From Gammaproteobacteria bacterium (GTDB lineage: Bacteria; Pseudomonadota; Gammaproteobacteria; Chromatiales; Chromatiaceae), in the NCBI GenBank assembly GCA_008080925.1, contig VMDJ01000165.1, forward strand, positions 1-38,434: a DNA stretch of 38,434 bases, given 5' to 3'. Position 1 is the first letter of the stretch. Each line of letters begins with the position of its first letter. Both the position numbers and the translations under genes were made by a program. The notes under the pieces are model-generated. The model saw nothing but the letters and a program-made list of their open reading frames with translations. It ran no database searches and had not been told where the DNA came from. This document shows positions 21,946 through 30,465 of the stretch, in pieces.

Positions 21946-24222
21946 ATGAATCTGGTCATCGTTGAATCGCCCGCAAAAGCGAAAACGATCAAAAAATATC
22001 TCGGCAAAGATTTCGATGTGTACGCATCGTATGGCCACGTGCGTGATCTTGTGCCTAAAGAAGGTGCGGTTGATCCCAACAATCATTTCGCGATGAAGTA
22101 TCAGGTCATCGAACGAAACGACAAACATGTCAAAACCATCATCTCTAAGTTAAAGAATGCCGACGCTCTGTATCTCGCGACCGACCCCGACCGCGAAGGT
22201 GAAGCTATCTCATGGCACCTATACGAATTGCTGAATGAGAAGAAAAAGCTAAAGAACAAAACCGTGCATCGCGTTGTCTTCAACGAGATCACTAAGAAAG
22301 CCGTGCAAGATGCAGTCGCTAATCCACGTGAACTCTCGTTGGACTTAGTGAATGCACAACAAGCGCGCCGCGCACTCGATTACCTAGTTGGTTTTAACCT
22401 ATCGCCTCTGCTTTGGAAGAAAGTTCGTCGCGGTTTATCTGCAGGTCGTGTGCAAAGTCCTGCCTTGCGTTTGATCTGTGAACGCGAAGATGAGATCGAA
22501 GCATTCAAAGCGAAAGAATATTGGACTGTAGAAGCGGATACCGAAAAAGACGGCCAAGGCTTTAATGCAAAGCTGACACATTTCGACAATGAAAAACTCA
22601 GCCAGTTTTCGATCACCAACGAAAAACGCGCAAAGACCGTTGAGGCTGCACTCAACGAAGCCGCTAATGGTGAGCTAACCATTGCCAAGGTTGAAAAGAA
22701 GCAGCGCAAGCGTAACCCTGCACCACCTTTCACAACCTCAACACTGCAACAGGAAGCCGCACGTAAGTTAGGCTTTACCGCACAACGTACCATGCGTGTT
22801 GCTCAAGGCCTTTATGAAGGTGTTGATATTGGCGAAGGCACTGTTGGTCTGATCACCTATATGCGTACCGACTCGGTGAACTTAGCTGACGAGGCAATTG
22901 GGGAACTACGCGGTTTCATCAGCGACACCTATGGCAAAGAGAATTTGCCAAAAGCTGCGCGCGAATTTAAAACTAAATCGAAGAATGCTCAGGAAGCACA
23001 CGAAGCGATTCGTCCAACCTCGGTTTTAAACACGCCCGATGGCATCGCTAAACATCTGGATAAAGATCAGCTCAAGCTTTACACCTTAATTTGGAAACGT
23101 ACCGTCGCCTGCCAGATGATCCATGCCACCATCAATACCGTGGCAGCAGACATGACTGCGGGCAATCACACCTTCAGAGCGAATGGCTCAACCATCGCTA
23201 TCCCTGGATTCATGCAGATTTACCTTGAAGGTACCGATGACAGCAAAGGCGATGATGACGAAAAGATGCTGCCTGAGCTCACCGAAGGTGAAAAAGTTAA
23301 GCTACTTAAAATCCGCCCTGAGCAACACTTCACTGAACCACCACCTCGCTTTTCAGAAGCAAGCTTGGTAAAAGCGCTTGAAGAGTTTGGCATTGGTCGT
23401 CCATCGACTTACGCATCGATCATCTCAACACTGCAAGATCGCGAATATGTTGAGATCGACAAGAAGCGTTTCTATCCAACAGATGTAGGTCGCGTGGTTA
23501 ATAAATTCTTAACCAACTACTTCACTCAATACGTTGATTACAACTTCACCGCACAACTGGAAGATGAGCTAGATGCTGTTTCACGAGGTGAAGAAGAATG
23601 GGTACCTCTCTTAGAAAAATTCTGGAAACCCTTCATTGATCGTATTGAAGACACACAAGAGAACGTACAACGCTCAGACGTCACCCAAGAGAAGATTGAT
23701 GAGAAGTGTCCTAAGTGTAATGAGCAATTATCGATTCGCTTAGGACGCAATGGTCGCTTTATTGGTTGTACCGCATACCCTGAATGTGACTACACACGTA
23801 ACCTGAATGACGATGGTGATTCGCCTGAGCCTGAAAAGGTCGGTCGTGATTGTCCTGAGTGTGGCTCTGAGCTGATTTATAAGACCGGTCGTTACGGCAA
23901 GTTCATTGGTTGCTCGTCTTATCCAGACTGTAAGCACATCGAGCCACTCGAAAAACCTAAAGACACTGGCGTCGAATGTCCTAAGTGTAAGAAAGGCATG
24001 ATGATGGAACGTCGCTCACGTCGCGGCAAAGTTTTCTATTCGTGTTCAACATACCCAACGTGTGACTACGCCACTTGGAACATGCCCTTAGCCGAGCCCT
24101 GCCCAACCTGTCATTGGCCAATCGTGACCATCAAGACAACTAAACGCAGTGGTACGCAAAAGGTCTGTCCTCAGCAGGAATGCAGCTTCGCCGAAGCTTA
24201 CGAAGCACCACCTGAAGAATAA
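21946..24222 (+). CDS. topA: DNA topoisomerase I
   Basis: A 758-residue type IA topoisomerase that relaxes negative supercoils. I use the ATG at 21946, giving MNLVIVESPAKAKTIKKYLG; the frame from 21907 adds 13 unrelated residues. The Toprim domain holds VIVESPAKA and ATDPDREGEAISWHL. The active-site Tyr is in GLITYMRTDSVNL. The C-terminus (from about 588) has four zinc-ribbon units: three with CPxC...C-YPxC patterns and a fourth with CPTC and a later Cys pair. E. coli TopA is 865 residues, and the difference is at the C-terminal end. Here topA takes the place between smg and tsaC that in E. coli holds yrdD, a gene for TopA-type zinc ribbons alone. Confidence 0.98.
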   Translation: MNLVIVESPAKAKTIKKYLGKDFDVYASYGHVRDLVPKEGAVDPNNHFAMKYQVIERNDKHVKTIISKLKNADALYLATDPDREGEAISWHLYELLNEKKKLKNKTVHRVVFNEITKKAVQDAVANPRELSLDLVNAQQARRALDYLVGFNLSPLLWKKVRRGLSAGRVQSPALRLICEREDEIEAFKAKEYWTVEADTEKDGQGFNAKLTHFDNEKLSQFSITNEKRAKTVEAALNEAANGELTIAKVEKKQRKRNPAPPFTTSTLQQEAARKLGFTAQRTMRVAQGLYEGVDIGEGTVGLITYMRTDSVNLADEAIGELRGFISDTYGKENLPKAAREFKTKSKNAQEAHEAIRPTSVLNTPDGIAKHLDKDQLKLYTLIWKRTVACQMIHATINTVAADMTAGNHTFRANGSTIAIPGFMQIYLEGTDDSKGDDDEKMLPELTEGEKVKLLKIRPEQHFTEPPPRFSEASLVKALEEFGIGRPSTYASIISTLQDREYVEIDKKRFYPTDVGRVVNKFLTNYFTQYVDYNFTAQLEDELDAVSRGEEEWVPLLEKFWKPFIDRIEDTQENVQRSDVTQEKIDEKCPKCNEQLSIRLGRNGRFIGCTAYPECDYTRNLNDDGDSPEPEKVGRDCPECGSELIYKTGRYGKFIGCSSYPDCKHIEPLEKPKDTGVECPKCKKGMMMERRSRRGKVFYSCSTYPTCDYATWNMPLAEPCPTCHWPIVTIKTTKRSGTQKVCPQQECSFAEAYEAPPEE

Positions 24223-24233
24223 GCACTGCGCGC

Positions 24234-24782
24234 ATGTCGTCACGTTTTCGTACACATCTCGCAGCACGCATCATCCATCAGGGAGGCGTTGTCGCTTATC
24301 CAACTGAAGCGGTTTACGGCTTTGGTTGTGATCCACTCGACGCGCATGCTGTCGCGCGACTGCTTGAGTTAAAGCAACGTCCCGAGAGCAAAGGTCTCAT
24401 TCTCATCGCATCACATGCCGAACAGCTGCGCCCGTTTGTTGATGATCTTGATCAATGGTTGCTAAAGGTTGGTAAGGAATGGCCAGGTGCACATACCTTC
24501 TTACTACCCGCAGCAAATGATCTGCCACGTTGGGTAAACGGCGGTAATGACAAGATTGCCTGTCGCGTTACGACACATCCAATTGCTTCGGCATTATGTG
24601 ACGAAACAGGTCACGCCATCGTATCGACTTCGGCCAATCGTAGCGGCCAAGCGCCCGCAAAGAGCGCGTTTGAAGTACAGCTTCACTGCCCCGGATGTGA
24701 CTACATTTTGAGTGGCACTTTAGGCCAACTCGATAAACCAACACCTATCACTGACATTACGACTGGAAAGCGTTTACGCTAA
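24234..24782 (+). CDS. tsaC: threonylcarbamoyl-AMP synthase TsaC (YrdC)
   Basis: A 182-residue single-domain YrdC/Sua5-type protein (E. coli TsaC 190). It makes threonylcarbamoyl-AMP from Thr, bicarbonate and ATP for the t6A37 modification of ANN-reading tRNAs. Visible motifs are GGVVAYPTEAVYGFGCDP, LLELKQRPESKGLILI (Lys-Arg for nucleotide), WPGAHTFLLP and VSTSANRSGQAP. It follows topA by 11 bases and precedes hemF by 6, so it is probably in one transcript with both. Confidence 0.96.
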   Translation: MSSRFRTHLAARIIHQGGVVAYPTEAVYGFGCDPLDAHAVARLLELKQRPESKGLILIASHAEQLRPFVDDLDQWLLKVGKEWPGAHTFLLPAANDLPRWVNGGNDKIACRVTTHPIASALCDETGHAIVSTSANRSGQAPAKSAFEVQLHCPGCDYILSGTLGQLDKPTPITDITTGKRLR

Positions 24783-24788
24783 GTCACT

Positions 24789-25703
24789 ATGAGTAACACC
24801 CCCGATTTAGACGCCGTAAAAAAATACCTACTCGATCTGCAAGAGCGCATCTGCGCTGCTTTAACCGAAGAAGACGGGCAAGCCTTTGCTGAAGATGCTT
24901 GGGATCGTGAACAAGGCGGTGGCGGTCGCTCGCGCGTTTTAGAAAACGGCAACGTGTTTGAGAAAGCCGGGGTTAACTTCTCGCATGTGCATGGTGATGG
25001 CTTGCCACCCTCAGCAACAGCCGCACGCCCAGAACTTGCTGGTCGCTCATTCCAGGCCATGGGCGTGTCATTAGTTATTCATCCACACAATCCGTATGTG
25101 CCAACCTCGCATGCAAACGTGCGTTTCTTTATTGCAGAAAAGCCCGGCGAAGAGCCTGTCTGGTGGTTTGGTGGGGGTTTTGACCTTACGCCTTATTACG
25201 GCAATGTCGACGATGTGAAGCATTGGCATCAAACGGCTAAAGATGCCTGCACGCCTTTTGGTGATGATCGCTACGACAAATACAAACAATGGTGTGATGA
25301 CTACTTCCACTTAAAGCATCGCAATGAACCACGCGGTGTTGGCGGTTTGTTCTTCGATGATTTAAACGAAGACGGGTTTGAGCAGAGCTTTGCGATGATG
25401 CGTAGCGTGGGTGATCATTATGTGCCGGCTTACCTGCCCATCGTTCAACGTCGTAAAGGTACGCCTTATGGTGATCGCGAACGCGACTTCCAGCTTTATC
25501 GTCGTGGGCGCTATGTCGAGTTCAACTTAGTTTTCGACCGGGGCACCATCTTTGGTTTGCAAACCGGTGGTCGTACTGAATCGATCTTGATGTCATTGCC
25601 GCCATTGGTAACGTGGAAGTACGACTATGCCCCTGAAGTAGGCACGCCTGAAGCTGAGCTCTACGAGGTGTACCTAAAGCCAAAAGATTGGCTTAACGCT
25701 TAA
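24789..25703 (+). CDS. hemF: oxygen-dependent coproporphyrinogen III oxidase
   Basis: A 304-residue HemF (E. coli 299). It decarboxylates coproporphyrinogen III to protoporphyrinogen IX using O2, so the organism makes heme aerobically. Conserved blocks are DAWDREQGGGGRSRVL, FEKAGVNFSHVHG, NPYVPTSHANVRFF, WWFGGGFDLTPYYG, FHLKHRNEPRGVGGLFFDDL, RGRYVEFNLVFDRGTIFGLQTGGR and the C-terminal LKPKDW. The stop codon overlaps that of the convergent thioredoxin gene at a TTAA. Confidence 0.98.
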   Translation: MSNTPDLDAVKKYLLDLQERICAALTEEDGQAFAEDAWDREQGGGGRSRVLENGNVFEKAGVNFSHVHGDGLPPSATAARPELAGRSFQAMGVSLVIHPHNPYVPTSHANVRFFIAEKPGEEPVWWFGGGFDLTPYYGNVDDVKHWHQTAKDACTPFGDDRYDKYKQWCDDYFHLKHRNEPRGVGGLFFDDLNEDGFEQSFAMMRSVGDHYVPAYLPIVQRRKGTPYGDRERDFQLYRRGRYVEFNLVFDRGTIFGLQTGGRTESILMSLPPLVTWKYDYAPEVGTPEAELYEVYLKPKDWLNA

Positions 25704-26044
25704 GCGAGACTCTCATCGATCCATTGGTCGATCCAATGCGCAGGCTTGGCACCGGCAAAGCGTGACACTTCCTCGCCATTCACGAGCAACATGACGGTTG
25801 GAAACCCTCGCACGGCATAACGACCGGCAAGCTTCATATTCTCGCCCTCGTCAACCTCGACCTTGGCGAGACGGATCTCACCCTCTCGATCTGCAATCAC
25901 TGACTTCAGTGCGGGCGCTACCGCATGACAGGGGCCGCACCAGTCTGCCCAAAAGTCCACCAGCAAAGGGGTTTGATGGGATGCAGCTATCACGGTTTGC
26001 TCAAAATCTTCCAGATTGGCTTCAAAAATATGGGGGTCAGTCAC
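25700..26044 (-). CDS. thioredoxin-family protein
   Basis: A 114-residue single thioredoxin domain without signal peptide. It has the classic active site DFWADWCGPCHAVAP (Cys36, Cys39), KVEVDEGENMKLAGRYAVRGFPTVMLLVNGEE with the cis-Pro in FPT, and an acidic C-terminal helix. It should act as a cytoplasmic dithiol reductant fed by thioredoxin reductase, which is not in the window. The start is a GTG with GAGG 8 bases upstream; the nearest ATG is out of frame. It is a single gene in a convergent/divergent pocket between hemF and hemC, so may not be the organism's main thioredoxin. Confidence 0.93.
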   Translation of the reverse strand: MTDPHIFEANLEDFEQTVIAASHQTPLLVDFWADWCGPCHAVAPALKSVIADREGEIRLAKVEVDEGENMKLAGRYAVRGFPTVMLLVNGEEVSRFAGAKPAHWIDQWIDESLA

Positions 26045-26160
26045 GGCATATCCTCAAAAATGCGGCAGCGATGCTATCACAATGGCCAACAGGCTTTGTT
26101 TTTAGCCGCTCAAGTCAGTAGCATTGCGCCAGATTTTATTTTTGAAGCACTCCCCTCGAC

Positions 26161-27090
26161 ATGTCTGAAACGATTCGTATCGCAACTCGCAAATCTCCGC
26201 TCGCCATGTGGCAAGCCGAACATGTGGCCGCCGCACTAAAAGCTGCGCACCCCGGTTTAGACGTCGAGATCCTCGGCATGTCGACCCAAGGCGACAAGAT
26301 TCTGGATACCCCTCTAGCCAAAATTGGCGGCAAAGGTTTGTTCGTAAAAGAACTCGAAGCTCGCATGCTAGAAGGTGATGCCGATATCGCTGTGCACTCA
26401 ATGAAGGATGTACCGGTTGAGCTGCCAGAGGGTTTACACCTTGCTGTAATCATGGAGCGTGAGGATCCAACCGATGCCTTTGTTAGCAACAAGTTCGCTT
26501 CACTCGATGAGTTGCCAGAAGGCGCTGTTGTTGGCACCTCAAGTTTACGTCGCCAATGTCAGCTGAGTGATCGACGCCCGGATCTTGAGATCAAATCACT
26601 GCGCGGCAATGTGAACACACGCTTACAGAAACTTGATGACGGTGAATACGATGCCATCATCTTGGCATCTGCTGGTTTAATTCGCTTAGGCTTTGCTGAT
26701 CGCATCCGTCATGCGCTCGATACCGAAGACAGCCTGCCAGCGATCGGCCAAGGCGCGGTTGGTATTGAATGTCGTTCTGATGATCCGCGTGTGAATGCGT
26801 TGCTTGCCCCTTTACACCACAAAGATACCGCCGACCGTGTTGCCGCAGAACGTGCCATGAATGCTCGTTTAGAAGGCGGTTGTCAGGTGCCGATTGGCGG
26901 CCACGCCATCCTTGAGGGCGATGAGATCTTCATGCGCGGCTTGGTAGGCACCGTGGATGGTAGCGAAGTAATTCGTGCCGAAATTCGTGGCTCGCGCGAA
27001 CAGGCAGCCGAGCTAGGTGTTGTTGTCGCTGAAGAGCTACTGGCACATGGCGCTGACACCATCTTGCGTGAGCTTTACGAAAACGCATGA
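26161..27090 (+). CDS. hemC: porphobilinogen deaminase (hydroxymethylbilane synthase)
   Basis: A 309-residue HemC (E. coli 313) that joins four porphobilinogens into hydroxymethylbilane on a dipyrromethane cofactor. N-terminal RIATRKSPLAMWQA, DxxxHSMKDVP, TSSLRRQCQL, KSLRGNVNTRLQKLDDGEYDAIILA and the cofactor Cys241 in EGGCQVPIGGHA are all present. It starts a hem run: its TGA overlaps the hemD ATG (ATGA). No strong Shine-Dalgarno is seen. Confidence 0.98.
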   Translation: MSETIRIATRKSPLAMWQAEHVAAALKAAHPGLDVEILGMSTQGDKILDTPLAKIGGKGLFVKELEARMLEGDADIAVHSMKDVPVELPEGLHLAVIMEREDPTDAFVSNKFASLDELPEGAVVGTSSLRRQCQLSDRRPDLEIKSLRGNVNTRLQKLDDGEYDAIILASAGLIRLGFADRIRHALDTEDSLPAIGQGAVGIECRSDDPRVNALLAPLHHKDTADRVAAERAMNARLEGGCQVPIGGHAILEGDEIFMRGLVGTVDGSEVIRAEIRGSREQAAELGVVVAEELLAHGADTILRELYENA

Positions 27091-27872
27091 GCAAAAAGCC
27101 TTGTGATCTAGCTGGCTTATCTGTGTTGGTCACCCGCGCTGAAGCACAAGCCGACGCTTTTTGTGAATTAATTCAAGATGCACATGGCCGTCCGGTTCGC
27201 TTTCCTGCACTTGAGATCTTAGGTCCCTCGGATAAGAAAGACTTAAAGCAACAGCTCGCCAATCTGTCAAAGATTGATCTACTGATTTTTGTAAGCGCCA
27301 ATGCCGTGCGTTATGCCTTCCCGCATTTTCCAAACAACATCCCGGTTAATTTAGAGATCGCTGCAGTCGGTAAAGCCACCGCTGCCGCATTAGAAGACTG
27401 CGGTCTCGATGCAACTTTACTGCCCGATGAACAGATGAACTCCGAAGGCTTATTGGCTTTGCCGGCTCTACAAGCAGTTGGGGGCAAAAAAATCCTGATC
27501 GTGCGTGGCAATGGAGGTCGTGAACTTCTCAAAGACACCCTGACTGAGCGTGGCGCTAGCGTGAGCTATGCGGAGGCATACCGTCGCCAATTACCGCAGC
27601 GAAATGCCAGTAATCTGGTTCAAAATTGGTCGAGCTGGGTTGATGTGGTCACCGTGACCAGTGTCGAGCTCCTTAAAAACCTATGTCATCTGATCGGCGA
27701 CGAAGGTGTTGAGCGACTCAAGCAAACACCAATAGCGGTGATCAGCGAGCGTATTGCTGAATACGCTGACGAGATGGGTTGCGAGGCCATTTATGTCAGC
27801 GACCAACCATCGGATGCGGCTTTACTTAAAACGGTCTGCGAGATCAATCGCGAGTTACTTAAAGCGCAATAG
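27087..27872 (+). CDS. hemD: uroporphyrinogen-III synthase
   Basis: A 261-residue HemD of the usual low conservation. It closes hydroxymethylbilane with inversion of ring D. Two alpha/beta lobes are visible: VLVTRAEAQADAFC and FPALEILGP at the start; IDLLIFVSANAVRYAF, VGKATAAALEDCG and ILIVRGNGGRELLKDTLTERGASVSYAEAYRR in the middle; VTVTSVELLKNLC and AVISERIAEYADEMGCEAIYVSDQPSDAALL at the end. Assignment is firm because of the overlap with hemC and the hemX-hemY pair downstream. Confidence 0.95.
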   Translation: MSKKPCDLAGLSVLVTRAEAQADAFCELIQDAHGRPVRFPALEILGPSDKKDLKQQLANLSKIDLLIFVSANAVRYAFPHFPNNIPVNLEIAAVGKATAAALEDCGLDATLLPDEQMNSEGLLALPALQAVGGKKILIVRGNGGRELLKDTLTERGASVSYAEAYRRQLPQRNASNLVQNWSSWVDVVTVTSVELLKNLCHLIGDEGVERLKQTPIAVISERIAEYADEMGCEAIYVSDQPSDAALLKTVCEINRELLKAQ

Positions 27873-27941
27873 AACAAGACGCAGACCACTGCCTTTGCTA
27901 GTCTTATGGGCAAGACAATCCGGTAGAGTTTTGACGCTGAT

Positions 27942-29222
27942 ATGACCGAGCCCAAAGATAAAGAAAACGTCGTCATCGATGTCACTCCAGAACCTGAATC
28001 TGGACCTGAAATGGACTCAGCGACTGAGCCAAACACAGCGCAACCTTCGAAGAAAAAATTCCCACTCTTGCTCATCACCACTCTTGTGGCATTAGGGTTT
28101 GCCATTGGCGCTTTAGTTTTTGCTTATCAATCAACGCAAAGCACTGCTGAAGAGCTAAACGCACTCAGTGCGAAATTCCAACAGAGCCAAAACCGTCAAG
28201 CGCAACTCACTGCGGCCTTGCAACAAACGCAACAACAAGCACGCTCGCAAGCGAGTCAGGTAGATCAAGTTAATCAAACCACTGCGCAGCAACAAAAGAT
28301 CATCGAAGAAACGCGTGCTCAGCTCTCCGAACAACAAACTAAACTCGCTTTAGATCAAAACACGCTGCAATCGCGTGAACAAGCCCTGCTTGCGCGTCTC
28401 GATGAAATGAAAATGCATCTACGCTCAGACAATGGTCAGTGGATGGTGTCTGAAGCAGAGTATCTATTGCGTCTTGCTAGTCATCGCATTTCGTTAGAAC
28501 GTGATTTGGCCACCGCCCGTGAAGCGCTGTTACTCGCTGATCAACGTTTGCGTGATACGCGTGATCCAGGTTGGCTGGCGGTTCGTGAACAGATAGCACG
28601 TGATATCAACACAATTGACAGCACATCGTTACCCGATGTTGCGGGCCTATCAGCCAAGCTGGGTGCATTAATTGATCAAGTGCCTCAGCTCAAGCTCACT
28701 AAGAACACTCTCGGCACGACGAGTGAACCAACCACTGATGCCGCAAAAACCGATGGCCAGGCGCGAACCTGGGACTCACTGCTCGATAATTTAATTACTG
28801 GTTTTAAAAACACGATTCGTGTGCGTCGTAATGATCAACCGCAACAAGCAATGCTGGCGCCAGAGCAACAGTACTTCCTTTACGAAAACCTTCGTCTGCA
28901 ACTTGAAGGGGCTCGCTTGGCGGTTGCGAAAGGCGACCAAGCACTGTTTCAAGATAATTTAAATACGATTGCCAATTGGCTTGGCACTTACTTCGACCCA
29001 GGTCATCAGTTGGCACAAGCGATGTTGAATGCGGTCAACGAACTCAAAGCTATCAACATCAAACCTAGCCTGCCTGATCTGAGTCGCTCTCTGTATGAAT
29101 TACAGTTACGTAAAAAGCTAACTGAAGATCTCTCACGTGGTGGCAATCCAACGCAGCCAGTTGCGCCTAGCGGACCCATCGCGCCGCCTATGATGAACCT
29201 GATGCCGAGCGTGACTCAATGA
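27942..29222 (+). CDS. hemX: HemX-family membrane protein
   Basis: A 426-residue inner-membrane protein. A charged, Pro/Glu-rich cytoplasmic N-terminus (1-38) leads to one membrane helix (about 40-62). Then comes a long Gln-rich coiled coil (about 65-165) and a helical periplasmic domain, with WMVSEAEYLLRLASHRISLERD and YFLYENLRLQLEGARLAVAKGD typical of HemX. Older annotation calls HemX a uroporphyrinogen methyltransferase, but no SAM-binding motif is visible here. A structural or regulatory role in heme synthesis is more likely. It overlaps hemY by ATGA and follows hemD after 69 bases. Confidence 0.92.
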   Translation: MTEPKDKENVVIDVTPEPESGPEMDSATEPNTAQPSKKKFPLLLITTLVALGFAIGALVFAYQSTQSTAEELNALSAKFQQSQNRQAQLTAALQQTQQQARSQASQVDQVNQTTAQQQKIIEETRAQLSEQQTKLALDQNTLQSREQALLARLDEMKMHLRSDNGQWMVSEAEYLLRLASHRISLERDLATAREALLLADQRLRDTRDPGWLAVREQIARDINTIDSTSLPDVAGLSAKLGALIDQVPQLKLTKNTLGTTSEPTTDAAKTDGQARTWDSLLDNLITGFKNTIRVRRNDQPQQAMLAPEQQYFLYENLRLQLEGARLAVAKGDQALFQDNLNTIANWLGTYFDPGHQLAQAMLNAVNELKAINIKPSLPDLSRSLYELQLRKKLTEDLSRGGNPTQPVAPSGPIAPPMMNLMPSVTQ

Positions 29223-30460
29223 CACGTTTGCTTAAGATCTGGCTAGTCATCCTACTTGGTGCTGGCATTGGCGTCATCGCAACACGTGATAACGGCTATG
29301 TCATGTTGGCCTTCGGTGTATATACCGTTGAGATGAGCTTGGTCTTATTGCTGATCATTATCGCGATGCTCTTTGCGGTGATGTATTTCAGCATTCGCGC
29401 ATTGGTACGCTTCTACCGCCTACCCTCAGATGTGAAAGATTGGTCGCAACGTCGTGGCAACCGTGCTGCACAGAACGCAATGACCCGTGGCTTGCTTGAA
29501 TTATCTGAAGGCCAATGGCGTAAAGCTGAAAAACGTTTGGTGAAATTTGCTGATCGTTCAGAGACGCCTTTATTGAACTACCTTGCTGCTGCTCGCGCAG
29601 CACAACTGCAAGGCGCGCATGAGCGTCGTGATAGTTACATTCGCCTAGCACATAAACATATGCCCTCAGCTGATGTGGCTGTCAGTATTACTCAAGCAGA
29701 ACTGCAAATGGCAGATCACCAGCTTGATCAAGCCTTAGATACTCTTCGTCACCTGCGTGATGTCGCACCGAACCACACCTATGTGTTGCGCTTACTGATG
29801 GATCTTTATGATCAAGTGGGCGATTGGGAGCGTTTAAGCGAATTAATGCCAGAGCTTCGAAAGCGCAAAGTCGCTTCTGCTGAGCAGCTCAAGTCGCTGG
29901 AAAAGAAAGCGTATAAAAAGTTACTAGAGGCGAGCTTTTTAGACAAGGATCCCGAACAACTCAGCTATCGCTGGCGCAATGTGCCTAAAGTGTTACGCGA
30001 AGACCCTGCACTGATTGCTGACTACGCCAGTTACTTGCAAGAACGTGAGCGCCACCAGGAAGCGGAAGAGCTTTTACGCCAAGCGCTTAAGCGAGGATGG
30101 GATGTTGAACTGGTTGAGTTGTATGGTCAGCTTGAATGTCCTAATGCTGCGAAGCACTTATCGCGCGTTGAGGCTTACCTTAAAAAATACCCCAATGATG
30201 CAACGCTACTTTTAAGTCTTGGTCGATTATGTTTGCGTTCGCAATTATGGGGCAAAGCCCGTGCCTATCTTGAAGCCAGCGTGGGTAATGACGGCCCGGT
30301 GGCTGCTTACCGAGAGCTAGCTCGGTTACTCGAGCACATGGACGAACCAGAAAAAGCCTTAAGCATTTATCGTCAAGCGGTCTCGCTTGAGCATGATGAT
30401 CAGTTGATCGCCTTGCCAGAACATATCGGACATCATCCGCGTACTTCTGACGCACAGTAA
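29219..30460 (+). CDS. hemY: HemY-family TPR membrane protein
   Basis: A 413-residue protein with two N-terminal membrane helices (about 3-21 and 38-60) and then a long TPR-like helical domain: NYLAAARAAQLQGAHERRDSY, ITQAELQMADHQLDQALDTL, AEELLRQALKRGWD, LLLSLGRLCLRSQLWGKARAYLE and ALSIYRQAVS. This is the proteobacterial HemY linked to hemCDX, not the Bacillus protoporphyrinogen oxidase of the same name. Function unproven; probably a scaffold for heme or coproporphyrin intermediates at the membrane. Confidence 0.93.
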   Translation: MTRLLKIWLVILLGAGIGVIATRDNGYVMLAFGVYTVEMSLVLLLIIIAMLFAVMYFSIRALVRFYRLPSDVKDWSQRRGNRAAQNAMTRGLLELSEGQWRKAEKRLVKFADRSETPLLNYLAAARAAQLQGAHERRDSYIRLAHKHMPSADVAVSITQAELQMADHQLDQALDTLRHLRDVAPNHTYVLRLLMDLYDQVGDWERLSELMPELRKRKVASAEQLKSLEKKAYKKLLEASFLDKDPEQLSYRWRNVPKVLREDPALIADYASYLQERERHQEAEELLRQALKRGWDVELVELYGQLECPNAAKHLSRVEAYLKKYPNDATLLLSLGRLCLRSQLWGKARAYLEASVGNDGPVAAYRELARLLEHMDEPEKALSIYRQAVSLEHDDQLIALPEHIGHHPRTSDAQ

Positions 30461-30465
30461 GTTTT

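Noticed and set aside
22380..22793. 137-codon minus-strand frame inside topA
   Set aside because: Ser/Arg/Cys-rich shadow of a well-conserved topA region, with no family match and no ribosome site.
27930..27935. TTGACG as a -35 between hemD and hemX
   Set aside because: It is 6 bases before the hemX ATG, so any start would fall inside the gene, and no -10 follows.
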